In this document: piece after piece, positions 46,824 through 60,437 of the stretch
How the letters are laid out: each line of letters begins with the position of its first letter
Numbering within the stretch: position 1 is the first letter of the stretch
Origin: Clarireedia homoeocarpa
Taxonomy: Eukaryota; Ascomycota; Leotiomycetes; Helotiales; Rutstroemiaceae
NCBI GenBank assembly: GCA_001465935.1
Contig: LNKV01000054.1
Span: 1-64,000, forward strand
Length of the DNA stretch: 64,000 bases
Direction: 5' to 3'
Translations under genes and position numbers: made by a program
Notes under the pieces: model-generated
The model's input: the letters and a program-made list of their open reading frames with translations, nothing else
Databases searched by the model: none
Told to the model about the DNA's origin: nothing

Positions 46824-48262
46824 ACTTGAGCAATACGTTGTAGCAGAAAAAAAAGTGTATCGACATCTACCGCTCGGCAATATCACGGGAAAAGCTCGGG
46901 AATCCTAACGCGAGATAGATTGGTTGATTGATCGACTGCTTGCCTGCTTGCCGGCTTGCCGGCTTGGCGTCTAGCAGGTACTACTGTATAATTTCACGTC
47001 AAACGAAATATTTGTAAGGTAATGAACGATATATGCCGGGAGAGACAGGTTTCGGATCATCAGCGGATATGTACTTGAAGCCACATCCTTCAACGAATAT
47101 CACGAGGCGAAAATTCTTCACCAGCAAGACCATCTGGATAACCTACTCGTGTGTTATCGAATCTGAGGGAAAAGCAACGCGAAGACTGATTCCATGGCTG
47201 TGGCCCATGGCGCATAAAAAGGGAGCAGTCAAGGAGCACCAGATGGATTTGCTGTGGGCGACCAACACCTAACCATTTACCTGTACGTCTTATTAGCCAC
47301 GGCACTTAAGCATTCAGAGTCCAAGGTCTGGCCAATGCGCCATTTTTGTGTATGTGGCGGGGTCATGTCATGATGAAGTCCATCATGCTAAGCCACAAAA
47401 TTTATGAAGAGCAATACAGTCATGTTGGAGTAGATCGCTGGGAGCCTTTCAAAATGACGGTAGCCAACATGCTCTCATATCTTATTCAACTGATCAACAT
47501 CTCTAGCTATTTCCGTTCAGCCACACGAGTGATCGTGGGCTGACTGATGATCCACTGCATCGCGCCTAACACCACAAATCCAGCCCATTTCCCCATATAC
47601 GTCGTGGATATCAAGTGAATATCTGATGCAATCCATGCAACCCTTGACCTATTCCGTTCAATCCAGCTCCTGCCATATAATGGATATCCAAAACCTAACC
47701 TCTCAAGCTCTACTCCCTAATTGCCTCTCCTCCCTACATCAAGTGTGTCGAATTCGTAACAAAAGAAATTGTATGGGTTAAGGGTGGTACCACACTGATG
47801 AATGCAGTAATGAATATGCAATATAAACAAAAGAACGCCAGCTGTATATTCCAGGTGTGACTGTCGAATCCAGACATATCATTGACCACAGCAAATTCCC
47901 ATCCCAGAACAAATAAAATTATGTGTATATATATTTTCCAATGAACGCCGCGCCACAAAAGGACTGCAAAATAGAATCACCCCTTATTGTATAGCGTACA
48001 GGCCGTAATGAATGGCGGATAAATGGTATAAAGAGGGTCAATTAGAAGTGGACCTTTTCTTTGGGGGGGGTTGAATTGATGCACAACTCGACCTAAATTG
48101 AAGCTCGGCTTTATTTCCCACGTGGAATGTAGGCGTTTCATGGCCTTTGGTGCTTGCCGAATACTTCTGTCCACGGCTTCCCTCTGCCTACCTATCCTCG
48201 TAAAGGGCCTAGTCGAACAGTCAATGTCGTGAAGTTGGGTGTGTTCTCGGCCGACCAAGGCT
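46824..48262. other. Intergenic region between the LTR element and PNG1
   Basis: About 1.4 kb. An open frame at 47033-47272 (plus, 79 codons) shows no recognisable domain and is not called. The displaced distal part of the TRK upstream region should lie at the left side and the PNG1 3' UTR at the right. Confidence 0.5.
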
Positions 48263-49709
48263 TCAGGGTCCACGATATGAGGGGTCTCTAGGATGTTGGT
48301 TTCTTCTGCCGCCTTCACCTCTTGCATTGATCCATTCTTGCGCGCCACTTTGTCTCCCAGCAGGTTGCTCAGCAGGCAACTTCTGGTCTTCGGGTGAGCG
48401 AGATCGGCTGTTATTTATCGTTGCTGGACTGTCGGGTCTTAGATTTGTGACAACGGATTGCGCTATCGATGCTACAACGTAACCTCTCAATTCCTTGTCT
48501 TCCCGAGCGTCTTCCTTTTCCAATCGAAATCGCTCATCCTTGTTCATGTTCGCTCGTCGAAGACCACGGATTTCGTTCTGGATGTACAGTAGCACCTCCT
48601 CCGGGCATCTGTTTCGTTCCAGAGCGTGTTCGCTCTTGCGTACGTATCGTCGCGTCACATCAGTGGCTCCGTCCATCGAAAAAGCTATGCAGTAAGACAT
48701 TTTCTTTCCCCACCCTTCCGCATACAATCTGGGGTTATCCCAAGCTTCCTCGCAGGCATCGACGTGAATCCATCGCTTTTGCATCTCTGAGTATACCTCT
48801 GTCCAAACGTGATCTTCGGCGTTCCAAACCCATCTTACTCGGCCACCTACAGCGCGACACAACATGCTGAAACAATTCGCCCATTCTCCACATCGACCTT
48901 TTCTTGTTTGTAATAGTCGCCAGACGTCACTATATCGCGGAAATCTTTCGTATGCACCACAATCTCCGGCTGAACACCTGTATAACTCGACTCGAATGGC
49001 TCCGCATGCTGACTCGTCCGGTGTTGGTGGTGTCATTCCTTGCGCAATTGTAGGCGACATGCAGACCTGGCATGGTGGATTGTTGACCCATGAGAAGAAT
49101 GATCGCTTGAACCACCTATATCAACTGTCAGAACGATTCTACGTACCTCTACTGGGATATTCAGACATACCTCAGTAGTGCGCGGATTACACAATCTTGG
49201 TAACCCCACTCTGGTTTCCGTCCATCTCCCATACTTTCTGCCTCTGCCTGTAATATTTGACTTTCCTCTTCTGCTTCTCCATAAATCCTATCCAGCGGTA
49301 TTTGCTGTAAAGCCTCATCTAATAATCCTGGGTTCTCGTATTTGGTTGGTGTCAAGGCGAGTGAGATTAATAGGTTGCGGAACTTCTGTGATTGCGAATC
49401 GGCGGGTGGTGTTGGAATCTTTGGTAAGTGCCGTAGTGATGAATACGATGGAGGTGTTGCGACTGTCGAAGGATGAGAGGATGATGAGGGTGGTCGGAAG
49501 TTAGAAGGATGTGGTTGGTTCGAAGCCGCTGCTGCAGCTTGTAAGTTGGATGATGAGGCTCGTTCTCTTGGTGAAGGTGATGCATTTCTCGATCTCGACC
49601 GATCCAATTCATTTAATCTCTTCGTTCGTAATAAGCCTTCGAATTGTACTCTCAAGTCCTTCGCCCAAACCTCATCGTAATCCCCGGTTGGACCGTTTCG
49701 TTCAGTCAT
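48263..49709 (-). CDS. PNG1: Peptide:N-glycanase (PNGase), with a one-base frameshift
   Basis: Exons are 49171-49709 and 48263-49116 (intron 54 bp, GTATGT to GATATAG). PNG1 removes N-glycans from misfolded glycoproteins in cytosol and nucleus for proteasomal degradation. The transglutaminase-like catalytic triad is intact: Cys in GRCGEWANCF, His in AEDHVWTEVY and Asp in HVDACEEAWDNP. Zinc-binding cysteines are present (PPCQVC and CSAGDC). Just after the splice the protein reads RWFKRSFFSWVN. The next codons should give NPPCQVC, but an extra A in an AAA run (about 49078-49082, on the minus strand) shifts the frame. The rest of the catalytic domain is open to the stop at 48263. A Ser/Arg-rich N-terminal region precedes the core. 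Either a one-base assembly error or a genuine disruption explains this; I favour the error because everything else is conserved. Confidence 0.88.
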
Positions 49710-52700
49710 TTTGGATGTTGGTTGTGCAGGTGCAGGTTATGTCGTTGTCGTATTCGTCCTGGGTGGATGGGATAAATAGCCAGTCGACCGTTTGTTGAAA
49801 GAGAATAGCCCAGCTCCTTCAACTTGTCCACCTCTCTCGTGTTTGGCCTGGGTAGGGATTGAGGCTCTTCCAAAAAAAACCGAAGGATATAGCAGGGTAA
49901 GAAGAGTAGAATACGAAAGGATTGTAGAAATGATTGAAAGAGAGTTAAGAGGTTTCCGGTGGGTATGTTGTCACACACTTTCTCCTCCGCTTCTCTCACA
50001 CTTTCAGATGGCTCTTTCGGTTCTCGCTCTGTATGGTCTATGGGCGAGCACAGCCCTTTCGTCGCGCAATTGCCACTTTTCGCTTATGAATTTAGGCTAG
50101 GATTCGTAATTATAGATCCTGCACCCTTTTCCCGTACAGACGACACACACACACTGTGCCTGGAGCGGAGCCTGGGTGTAGCAACAAGGGCGGTTTGGGC
50201 GACGGGGCAGAATATGGAGGTCGTTGTCGATGGAATGCGTGAGTGTGAGAGGAGAGGGGAGGGGGGTTTCCGAGATGTAGTTGAATGAAAAAGGCAATCT
50301 TATGATCGGTCGGAAGTAGGCAGAACTAGCAGAGTATTACTCGTCAGAAGTCGAAGTCGTAGTCGTAACTTAGTCGTAACTTAGTCGTCCCAGTACAAAA
50401 GGTTTTTCCCGGGACCCTCTCGCAAGATGGACCCAGTAGATCTAACAAAGGGAGCAGCACAGTGCAGCAGGGAACGCCAATCGCCAATTCGCAATCAATG
50501 TGGCACATCCACATCCTCGAAGCTTCTCACCTCGAACCTCGTGGCTTGCGTCGTCACTCGTCAGCGTGGGCGTGGGCGTGGGCGTGCTATCTACCAAGTA
50601 CGATTACTACCAACTACTGCAAGCTACTGCCAGCTACTACCAACTACTACCAGCTACTGCCAGCTGCTGCCAGCTACGACCGACTCGTCCGTACTGCAAT
50701 GTGCACAACGGATTAGCCGGTGCGTATCAACCGGGCGTGCATCTAGTAGACGGACGGAAAGAGTGCGTGGTACGTAGCAATCAATCCCTCCGCCGTAGTA
50801 CTGCAATCGCTCCAGCGTCTTGGCACGGATTGTACGCGTGGTTGTGTGGTAAGAATGTGCACAATATTACTGCTTCCGGATATTTACAGCCAGTAAAGGC
50901 GATTAATTGATGCCTTTTCGCTCCTTTTATCCCTCGATTCCACGCGCAGGGTCGGGGTCGTGGGTATATGGGATCAGGAAATGATCTGTGAGATCCGTTT
51001 GTGCTGCAGCGGGAAGTGGTCCAGTGGTCTTTGATGAGAGGAAACCGAAAGAGCTGACGACGACTTCGGCCTAGGCGACCGACTCCAAGGACACCAACTC
51101 ATTGTGCCCAACATCATTGGTTGCATCTGTCTCAAGCTCCTCCTCCCACGCATTAGTCATCTTACTCCAGGTGGTGGGTGGTGGGTGGTGGATTTGCTGC
51201 TCTGTAAGAAGGACAAAAGCACGTCTGCTGTGTGGGAAGAGTGTAGATCTCTATCAAGAAGCGGAAACCGACACGACGAGAATTCCATCTTTTGAATCGA
51301 GATACTCGTACTCTGCTCTTCCATCTTCTTGGCAAGTCTTTGGTTTGCGCTCACCCGGTTGTACGGAATCCATCAGTGCATTTACATAAGTAGATTCTTG
51401 CCTCAATGTATTACCTTTGTATATTTACTGTGGCACCCCCTTTGTGCCTTTGTTTGCATAAGAGATGGGATGAAATAAAATGCACAGCTCACATTGAAAG
51501 ACTGTCGACCTATGCACCACGTCCTCAATACCTCACGCCGATGAAAAGAGGCTCTAAAACTCGACATGTTTCATTCCGTATGGAGTGTCCTTTTCTTTTG
51601 CCAGAGTCCACAAACGCGCAATCTTTGTATGGCATGTCTTGGCTGTTTGGGTGGTGGCACTTGCTTAGCAACATCGCCGTCGCCGTCTTCTAGAGTACGT
51701 CAAGAACACGATGATCTGTCCGCCGCCTCCTTGCATCTTGCAGCGACATGATTGCAGTCGACCGACTTTTTCCCTTTTCCCTTTTCCCTTTTCCCTTTTC
51801 CCTTTTCCCTTTTCCCTTTTCCCTTTTTCCTTTCCCTCTCCCCTCTCCTTTCAACAACACATCAAACCCGGAACCTGGGTCTCAGATCTCACTCCCGGAA
51901 AAAGACAAGAAAACGACCAATCCTACTGCACGACACCTATTTTCAATTTCCCCATACGATTCATCAAACGACCAAAAGCAAAAAAAGCATACGCGTAAGT
52001 GTCTTGGCAAAGAAGCTCCATGCCCCATGTTTAACCCCTGGCTGTTATGCTCACACGCCTGGCTGATGTTAAACCCACGCATGCAACTTCTGCTTGATTG
52101 GCGGAGAACTACTGTACAGTACAACGTCAAACTTCGAGAAAATGTTAGACCTTGTTTGGTGAAGCTTCTACACGTCTACTGTCCTGTACTGTACGCCTAT
52201 TGAGGTTTACCTGGACTTTCCAATATATGGTACAATGCATCTCCTATCTTGACCATCTTCGTATCTCTCTAATAGACACAAAAATGCCCATCGAAAATAG
52301 GAGATCAAAGAACCCATCTCTTGGCAGGGTCTGAATCAACAGCCGAGATGCAAAACCAACATCCAAATTTGCCTTGACCGAGAAACAACAGACCTCAGTT
52401 GAGACAGCTCTCGCACTTCGCACTTCGTACAGGAATTGGGCCTCGCGTCTATGATCCGCTGTTGTCCAAATTCATCTCCAACCCTGACAAATAAGCGCCC
52501 GCCAATATAACTCCTTCAATCGTCATCCAACTCCGTCTTTCCACTGTGTACATTTTTCCAGATATGGTATATAATCCGATATCCTGCGTGGCTTCTTCCG
52601 CGAGTAAGTGGGTAGGTAGATGATGAGGCTGAACGACCAATCCGTTCTGTGTGCTCCATATTGTACAGCTGGTCTGGTTTTACTCTCCGAGCTCACCATG

Positions 52701-55700
52701 AGAAACCCCCTCTGATGTCTACTTCCCGCTCTAGCAAGAAATCTCAAGTGAAATTAAGACTTGCTTGAAGACATGTTCATCTGATAGTACGTCGTTCGAT
52801 CTACAGTATCTACTTAAAACCAGAGCGAAATGAACGAGCAAGCAGTTGAAACGCACACGGTCTTCCTTCACTATCTTTCTTCAATACGCATCTCCACACA
52901 TCTACTAGGCCACAAGGTCCACAGCAGAGCCTCATGATATGTTCTCTTTCGTTCAGATCCAACCAAGATTCTAATTATGCTATGCTCTCTTTCACAAATG
53001 GTCATAGCTTCTCCATTCATTTCTTCCTCGAGTCTCCCGTCATAGAATGGAGCCTGCATATCATTCCGGTTCTCCCAACCGAAAAGAAATATCCACCAAC
53101 CACCAAGTTTCCAAGCAAAGCATACGCGTATACTTCTTAATTTCTAACATTAGATTGCTACCCGAAGAAGGGAATTCGAATCTACGATGGATATTTTGGA
53201 ACTAGGCAGGTCATCCAAAAGTCCACGTGGTGTCTGGGACCTTGGTTGATGCGATATATGCGGTTGCAATATGTCAAGTTAACCTTATGTTCAGTGTCCC
53301 TTCCTGATTGATGACATGGTTCCGTTAATGGTTTCGTATGCCTTTCCAAGCTCGCGATGGATAGATAGAGAGTGGTATTTTTCATTTCTTCGTTGCGGAA
53401 GGAGGGGCAAGAATACGTATACCTTCTTTCATATCAGTCACTTAGGCAACCAGCTTGATGATGAATACTGAAGGATATATCGGTGGTGAAGGCTCCAGTT
53501 GAATTATCATCGTCATCATCGTCACCATCCATCATCCAAAGCTTACCTACCACTTAGTCAGAGTGGACGCGTAGTCCGCCCACAGCTTGCCTGCCTTCCT
53601 GAACGAACCACTACAACAATTTTCGGTACCGATACATCGGCCCGCAGAGCGCACTCAGCGCGAACCCCTGTACGTTGCTGTCATTAGTTCTACAGTAATA
53701 GTTAAAGAGATATCATTGAAGCAGGCAGATGAAATTGCGCGTTTGTTTAACAGGTGTATGGATCATCCGCATATTTTCAACCCAACATCGGACGACGACG
53801 ACGACGACGAACAAGACAGCGAGAAAACCAAGCTCCGATACACCATCGTCTACGTGGCAGTCTCTGTTTAACTCTCTTTCTTTTGTTCTTTATTGCTTTC
53901 TAAAATTCATCAATCACTCACGTGCACAAGATTCCTCTCCAAATAAATAACCTTATTTGCCCCATGGTGCATACGCGTACACCTTCGACTCTCAATCAGC
54001 AAAGTCACGCAACGGACCGAGATAGCTCCGCTTCACCGTCTCTTTTTCGTGTCGTTTATTCCTGCTGTGTGAAAGGATGTGGTCTGCTGGGTAGAATGAA
54101 GTATGGATGGATGGATGGATATACTTCGTTACAGGCCAAATAAATCAAAACACTGGGTCTTGGCTGTGTTCTACGGAGGGAAAGGTAAGGATCGGATTGG
54201 ATGCTGAGAGGTAATCTAGGACGGAAGGAAGGACTAGGGAGGGAGGGATATTGAAGAGGCTACGTAGTGCCCCTCCTCTTGAGTCAGAATCGGAGTCGGA
54301 ATCGGAGTCGGAATCGTCATCGATGGTAGCGGGGCAGCGCGACGTGGTGGGATGGCTTGGGTTGCCTTGAGTTGCTTGGAATGAGAGACTCCCTATTGGA
54401 GTGTGTAGATGCAAGGTGCACGTAAGGCGAAGTTAGTGGCTTGGAATAAATGTGGTTTTCGGTGCTGCGGAAGAATGGCGTGGCTGTATTGTATGTTGAG
54501 TACATACAAATCAAGTAGGTCTTCTGACAGCATGCTATACCGCCCTCTGGTTCTTCACCATATCTCTGCGTTATGACGGCTGGTGGTGAGTGGTGTGTGG
54601 ATCTTGACGCTGGAGAAGGACTGAGCTTTTTTCTTCTTCTTTTTTTTCTTTCCTGGTGGAGGTCAAGAAGTCTCGCAGAAACTGTTTCTTATGAAACATA
54701 CTCGTACGAAAGGTGAGATTAAATGAGGAATGAACGACAGAATAGGTCGGTTGATTATCCCTGGTGAGAAGAGGATAGCAAATGAGGTTGTATGAACCAT
54801 ACTCAAATCTGTCATCGTGGACACAGGTGCATGTGACGTCTTCATTCAAAACGACTCTCAGGTAGACTTTGACATTCATGGTAGAGTACATTCTCATACA
54901 CATTATACGACAAGATGATATGGGATGAGATGCTTCTACATACCACTGAACCAGTAACGCGCGAGTGTGTGTCCTCATTGGCGACTTATCGTCTAGTGGC
55001 TTCTCGGCTTGATAAACAGCTCTTTCTCTTTAGTTTGCTCTCTGCGGAATGACTAGTCAAGTCGAAGTGATGCATAGATAGGATAGGGCAAGTACTCTAG
55101 ACGCGAAAGTATCGCTATGATCTACCGCGATTTGTATTCACTGCTTTACTGCATTCCGAAATCAAGGGCGCATGCAAGGTGGTCTATGTAATCCGTACGT
55201 TTCTTCCTATTCCATGCAGATTAGGATCTTCTACAACAACTTCGATCATCTATTCATATGGCCTGCACTTTGTGGAGGTAATGGTGCAATTTCTTTTTCT
55301 TTTTCTCGATCCGGTATTATCAGAGTTATCAATGTTGTGTAGCATAGTGCAGTGTTGTCGTCGTTCTCTCATGAATATTTCGCGTCCTCAGTTTGCCAAT
55401 TCATGAAATATATTAACAACGGATAGGCCAAGCGGCAACACTAATCTGATCTGACATGAGGAAGAGTTGACAACAGTAACAGCGCAAAATATTACCAACG
55501 CTCTTCTTAGCCACAACAGAATAGCAAACGTCGAGCGCACAAACTTCCATATATGTCCAACAAGAGGGAATGCCACAGTCCAAGATGGAATCCGAAGCTT
55601 GGTCTGTTTTTTTGTGGCAGCCCAATTTACAAAGTTACAGATAGCAATATCCGTTGCTCTAACATGCAGTCGATGGTGACGGAGTTGGCCATGCTGTGCT

Positions 55701-57666
55701 TGTTTTTTGAGATCGGGATGTATATAGACATAGATATCGATCACAATATTCACGCTACTGTCCTGTTTACTTCCAAATTGCGCAGAGAATGGGATAGAGA
55801 GGCACTGTGCATGGTGATCCACTGAGTAGCTCTACTCGTCCATGGATTCACTGCACAGGAAAGAAGTCGGAAGTGTAGTAGAAACTGAGTATATAATCTT
55901 GTAGCCTTGCTAGAGAATTGATGGGGAATCCATCCCATCTTGTCGACAACACTTTCTACACACAAATGCTCGCTATTGGCATTACTAGCTATATGTATCT
56001 CCTCTGAGATTAGCTCAAGTATTACTTATTGACCTGATTAGCAAAGCTTTGCAATGTATTGTATGCCATTCGGTTGATGGCTGTAGGTGTGAGGATCGTT
56101 TGTTGCTGTCATTTCTTATCACATCAGCATTGTCGTTCCTAATTATTACTCTCACCACCATCAGTATATCCGCTACTGTAAGGTTTTCTATATATAGCTA
56201 TCCGTCTTCCCATATTTAATCATGACCTACATGTTTTGACACAAAAAGGAGGGGGTTTTCCCCAGAGTCAACGAAGCAGCGACATAGGTCCCATGATTCT
56301 GATGATAGACAAGTACACAAAGAGAACCTTTATATACACATCTACGCGCTGGCAAGAGAAGATAAATGGTTACTCTAGAAATCAGGATTCACTTTCTTAT
56401 CCTTGAGAATGCAGTTTGATAATTCATGTGCATAGTAACCTTACGCGGAAGATTCACTTTTCAGAGCTCAGGGATCTCGAAGTGCATTTTGAAATATCTA
56501 CGGCATATATATGACGAGTTCGTCTTCAAGTTTAAGATGTAGCAACTGTTTGTATGACCTTTCGGGAAGAGGACATCAAGGTGGAGAGGAATGAGGAAGG
56601 GGAGTCACATATGGTGGGGTGGTATGTGTTATATGTGATATGTGGTGTATACCTGGTGGCTATGGAATCAGAATGCTTAGCATATGATAGATCAAATGAA
56701 TGGCAGTACTGTCGAGTTGAGATATAATCTTACATGGAGGAATGACAGCGAGAATAGGACAATGGCACAAAGTAAGAAGTATCATTATCACTGACCATCG
56801 CTAGGGGCCAGACGACTGTTCTTGATAGCTCGATATAGACATAGTTCGTTTGTGTTGACTTTGTCAATGCGAAGTAGTTAGTAGTTTTTCGTCTCTAATC
56901 TCTGACTTCTTTTTATACGCTTTGTTCTTCTCCTTATTGAGCATTCACTATTTCGTTCCGGCCTTGCATCTATTCCCACTTTCTGTACTATGCCGACCCA
57001 TCGTGGGTGAGCCTTGAGTTTTTCTAAGAGTCGGAATGTCCGATCTTCTCATCGCCATTCGCCTCCATCACTGCCAATTCATCAAGAATTCTTACCCTTC
57101 CCTATCCCTCTTCTGTCGCTTCCTTGTCTTAAACTATCACCCCATTGCCTCCGAGCCTCAACGGCTGACTCCAGTATCACCATCGCGGCTTCCCCAAATA
57201 CCCTACACCCCTACTTAGATTTCTCCAACACCCATGTAGCAGTAATACTGTACATGAAATGAGAAGTATACACATCATCACCACGCTTCAGGCAGAAGAT
57301 TCTGCTTTCAAGGAAACAGGATATATGGTGTAATTGTAGCTGCACTAGGTGTCTTAACTGATAGTGAAGATGCATGCCATGCCATGGAGGCAATGTGGGA
57401 GGCGGAGCAAGGTGACTCAGATCAACTGAGAATGTTGGTAGAAAGCATCTTGAGATCTATCTACCAAATGAATCACAGAAGGGATTCTATTTATCTTTGA
57501 TAAGAGCTGCTTCGGTAACAATTGTTTGATATCACCAGCGCATCACCTCTATTTCGACTAGGCGACGAGATCGGAATTGGGGGTAAGAAAGAATTAGATG
57601 TTGTATGATCTAAGCAATACCCAATTCCTCCTTCACGCTGCTCATTTTCAATCGTAATCATTATAA
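49710..57666. other. 8-kb gene-poor region
   Basis: No gene could be supported. Simple repeats include (GGGCGT)n near 50570-50587, a CTACTRCCAR-type imperfect tract at about 50600-50680, (CCCTTTT)n at 51767-51832, (GAC)n at about 53790-53808 and (GGAATC/GGAGTC)n near 54286-54318. Longer open frames, such as the one at 55388-55822 on the minus strand, are hydrophobic or low-complexity and lack domain features or splice support. The PNG1 promoter should lie just above 49709. Confidence 0.6.
51767..51832 (+). repeat. (CCCTTTT)n heptanucleotide repeat, about nine copies
   Basis: Nearly perfect 7-bp units, ending with a five-T variant. Confidence 0.92.
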
Positions 57667-58960
57667 TCACGCCTCATCAATAACAATCCACCCAATATAA
57701 CAACTTTTCCTACCACCTCTCACCGTCCACGTAAACGGACTCGACTTATCTAATACCTTCACTCCCTGTTCCAACCACGCGGTCGTATTCGACGCATTAC
57801 ACCAATCGCTATCCGTCTCTGTGCTTTCAATTAGGATGTTGGTGAAGGTTACTGGGCCGGAATGCCAGCCTGGGTCAGAGGAGGAGGAGGAGGAGGAGAC
57901 GGGGAAGGAGAGGTGCTCGATCATTAGAAGGACTTCGGTCATGTCGGGGACTTTCGGGTCTGTGGGAAGCGAAAAGAAAAAGATGGTCAGCTTAGTCTTG
58001 TATGAATAGGATGAGGAAAGAGGGGGTTAAAGAGGGAATAATTGGACGTGGCTAAGATTTTGATGGGGTTGTAGACATGTCTCGAGTAAAGTAAAGTAAT
58101 CATACGGCGGAAACTTTGGAACCGGGTAAAGTAAAACATACCGTAAACCGAGCCGTCGAAAGTGTAATTCCCTCCATAAGGTACCTCGCCCTTTTCAGTT
58201 CCGAGTTTACCTGGCATGACTGACCATGTATCGAGCCACTTGTTGGTTCTGGTGTCAAGTGTCCATGTGCTCGTTATTTCGTCTCCTGGGTATACTACAA
58301 TGGTGACTGTTAGCATGTTCAATTCTTCAGTCGTATAACAACATCTCGTGTGTTGACTCTGCTCCATCGTCCTTTCTGAATTCTCGTGGATGAGGGGCTC
58401 TGCTTTCCCCTTGTATGTCCATGTGGCCCTCCTCCGCAACGGCAGCCCCATTTGCCCTCGGCCAGAACTAAACACGAACGAATTTCGCTTTCCTACATAC
58501 CTTCTGGCTGCTTCTCTTCAAAATAAAGCTCCGAATAACTCGGTTTTGTTGCGCCATCATAGAAACTAGGTATATGATGCCAATGACCGACCTCATTGCC
58601 ACTGTTCCCTATAACGTTTTGTAGTACGCATGATTGATCTAGGGGTTGCAGTCCTGCCCATGTTGCTTGTATTTTCCAGTCCGGTGCTTGTCCTTGGAGG
58701 GCGGTGGGGGCAGAGGGGATCAAGATGGTTGATGAGAACTTTAGAGTGACAAAAAAAAAAAGGTTGTTAGTTTTGAATATGAACGGGGAGATTGGGAAGG
58801 GTAGTTTTCATTGGGAGGAAGTCAAGAGGAGAGGACATACGCGAGTTATTTTACCGCCCGTGAAGATGAACACTGCACCGGCATTCACACAATTCAGCAG
58901 AGATAGTGTGAGCCATAGAAAGACAGCAGGAATAGCAACAGGAGAAACATTGAGATGCAT
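57667..58960 (-). CDS. Secreted protein of unrecognised family
   Basis: Exons are 58841-58960, 58501-58738, 58142-58294 and 57667-57959, phase-consistent, giving 267 aa. A signal peptide is clear (IPAVFLWLTLSLLNCVNA then G-A). In-frame ATGs also exist upstream at 58975 and 59005; I chose 58960 for its context (CCATC-ATG) and normal signal length. The mature part is rich in Trp, Thr and Ser, with strand-like segments such as WKIQATWAGLQPLDQSCVLQ, PGDEITSTWTLDTRTNKWL and SGPVTFTNILIEST. There are three cysteines and several N-glycosylation sites (NYT, NAS, NTT). It ends RKSCYIGWIVIDEA. The alternating pattern suggests a beta-sandwich, perhaps related to glutamic-peptidase-like or carbohydrate-binding folds, but no catalytic signature was found, so I assign none. 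Confidence 0.75.
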
Positions 58961-60437
58961 GATGGCGAGCGACATAATACCAGTAAGATGAGTGATAGAA
59001 AACATTTACTGCCTTCTCCTTACGCTCATATTTCATAAGTCAAATTCTCATCATGAACTGAGCTTAGAAGAGATGTCAGATATATCTACGTTTGATGATG
59101 AAGGAAGCGGCATGAAATATGTGTTGATCCAGGCAGATACCTATAGGAAATCTGCAATAGCTAGCTTATGGCGCAAGACCGGGGATTCACTGTTGCTCAG
59201 CCCTGTTACCGAGGGGACTTGAAATCCAAAACTTGGCACGTGAGCTCACTAATCAGAAAATATCCTCTCATCGCGATGGCTGTTTCAGAAACTGAGAGAC
59301 AAATCAGCGAGAGAACTATAAACAGTGCGGCTGAGTACACTTCGCTTGTAGCTTTGGGCTGCTGCTGTGTAACACACACAGGACACAATGCATGATGAAG
59401 CCGTGAGAGAAAGTTGGTTATCGTAGAAAATGCTCGAAGGATTTCACAAGCTGAGATCAAAGAGATATAGCCCAGGGGAACTTGCCACCAATTGAAATGC
59501 ATCCAAAAACAATGTGTAAAGTACCAAGAAACCCGCCCACACGGCATTGAATTCGGAGTTCCCCAGAGGAACTTGATCCGGCCAACCGAGCCGTGCACAA
59601 CCGTATGTTCCACGAGTACTATCTTATTGATTGATAGTCATATGTGGGATGTAGCAAGTGACTTTTCCATGATCGCTGGCCCAAATAAAGACCAGTAACC
59701 TAGGTGAATGTAAAATCAACTTCGAGCGAAAGGACATTTCCAATGGCGCGAATAGTAGAATAGTAATATCAAGTAAATATCCATAGAAGCAAGCTAATGG
59801 AAGTATTGCTCCTTGGCACAACCGACATCCGCCAACTTGGCTAGAGCTAGCAAACAACATTTTGGCGCCACTGGCTCTGTAGTCTGGCACTCAAAATTCA
59901 TATTGAAATAACCAAGAAAAACAGTAGCTTGAGGGGATGAGGCTGAACAAGGACAGTTTCTCCGAGTTTCAAAACGGGTTGAACTTTATGCAGCTTCAGC
60001 TCTTTGTAGTATCCAAAGACCAAAGAAAACATGGCAACGTAGGATGTGCTTGACATCTGACTCAAAGACTCAATAATACGGAGTGGCTCGGGCTTCGCAA
60101 CGCATCCTTAGACAGCGTATAGCAGGTCGCAATGGCTCAACCCCGCTTTGTTGATTCATAGACCGCGTCCGGATTTTGTCGCGTATTCCCGCGAGAGTTG
60201 AATATGAAAACTCGTTCTTCAACGTCTCATTGCGATTATTGCAGAAGCTTGGAATGGAGTTTGATTTTGATGTCGGATTGGTTTACGAGCCAATTCGGGA
60301 ACTTGATGTCGATAAGATTCACCGCCTACCTAATGTGGGGATGACCCATATTTTAATTCTGCCTCGAAAAGTTGAACTTTTTTAATTTTTTTCCTGCGAA
60401 TTGGGATGCAGCAATCATCAACCACCACAACGGCACA
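58961..60437. other. Divergent intergenic region upstream of the secreted protein and Utp4
   Basis: About 1.5 kb lies between the starts of two divergent genes. Short open frames on both strands (for example 59206-59613) show no domain and are not called. Both promoters should lie here. No repeats stand out. Confidence 0.55.

Noticed and set aside
47033..47272. 79-codon open frame, plus strand
   Set aside because: It is short, without a recognised motif, and lies between the LTR element and PNG1. I could not separate it from chance.
55388..55822. 144-codon hydrophobic frame, minus strand
   Set aside because: No start context, domain or splice sites; the hydrophobicity comes from T-rich sequence.
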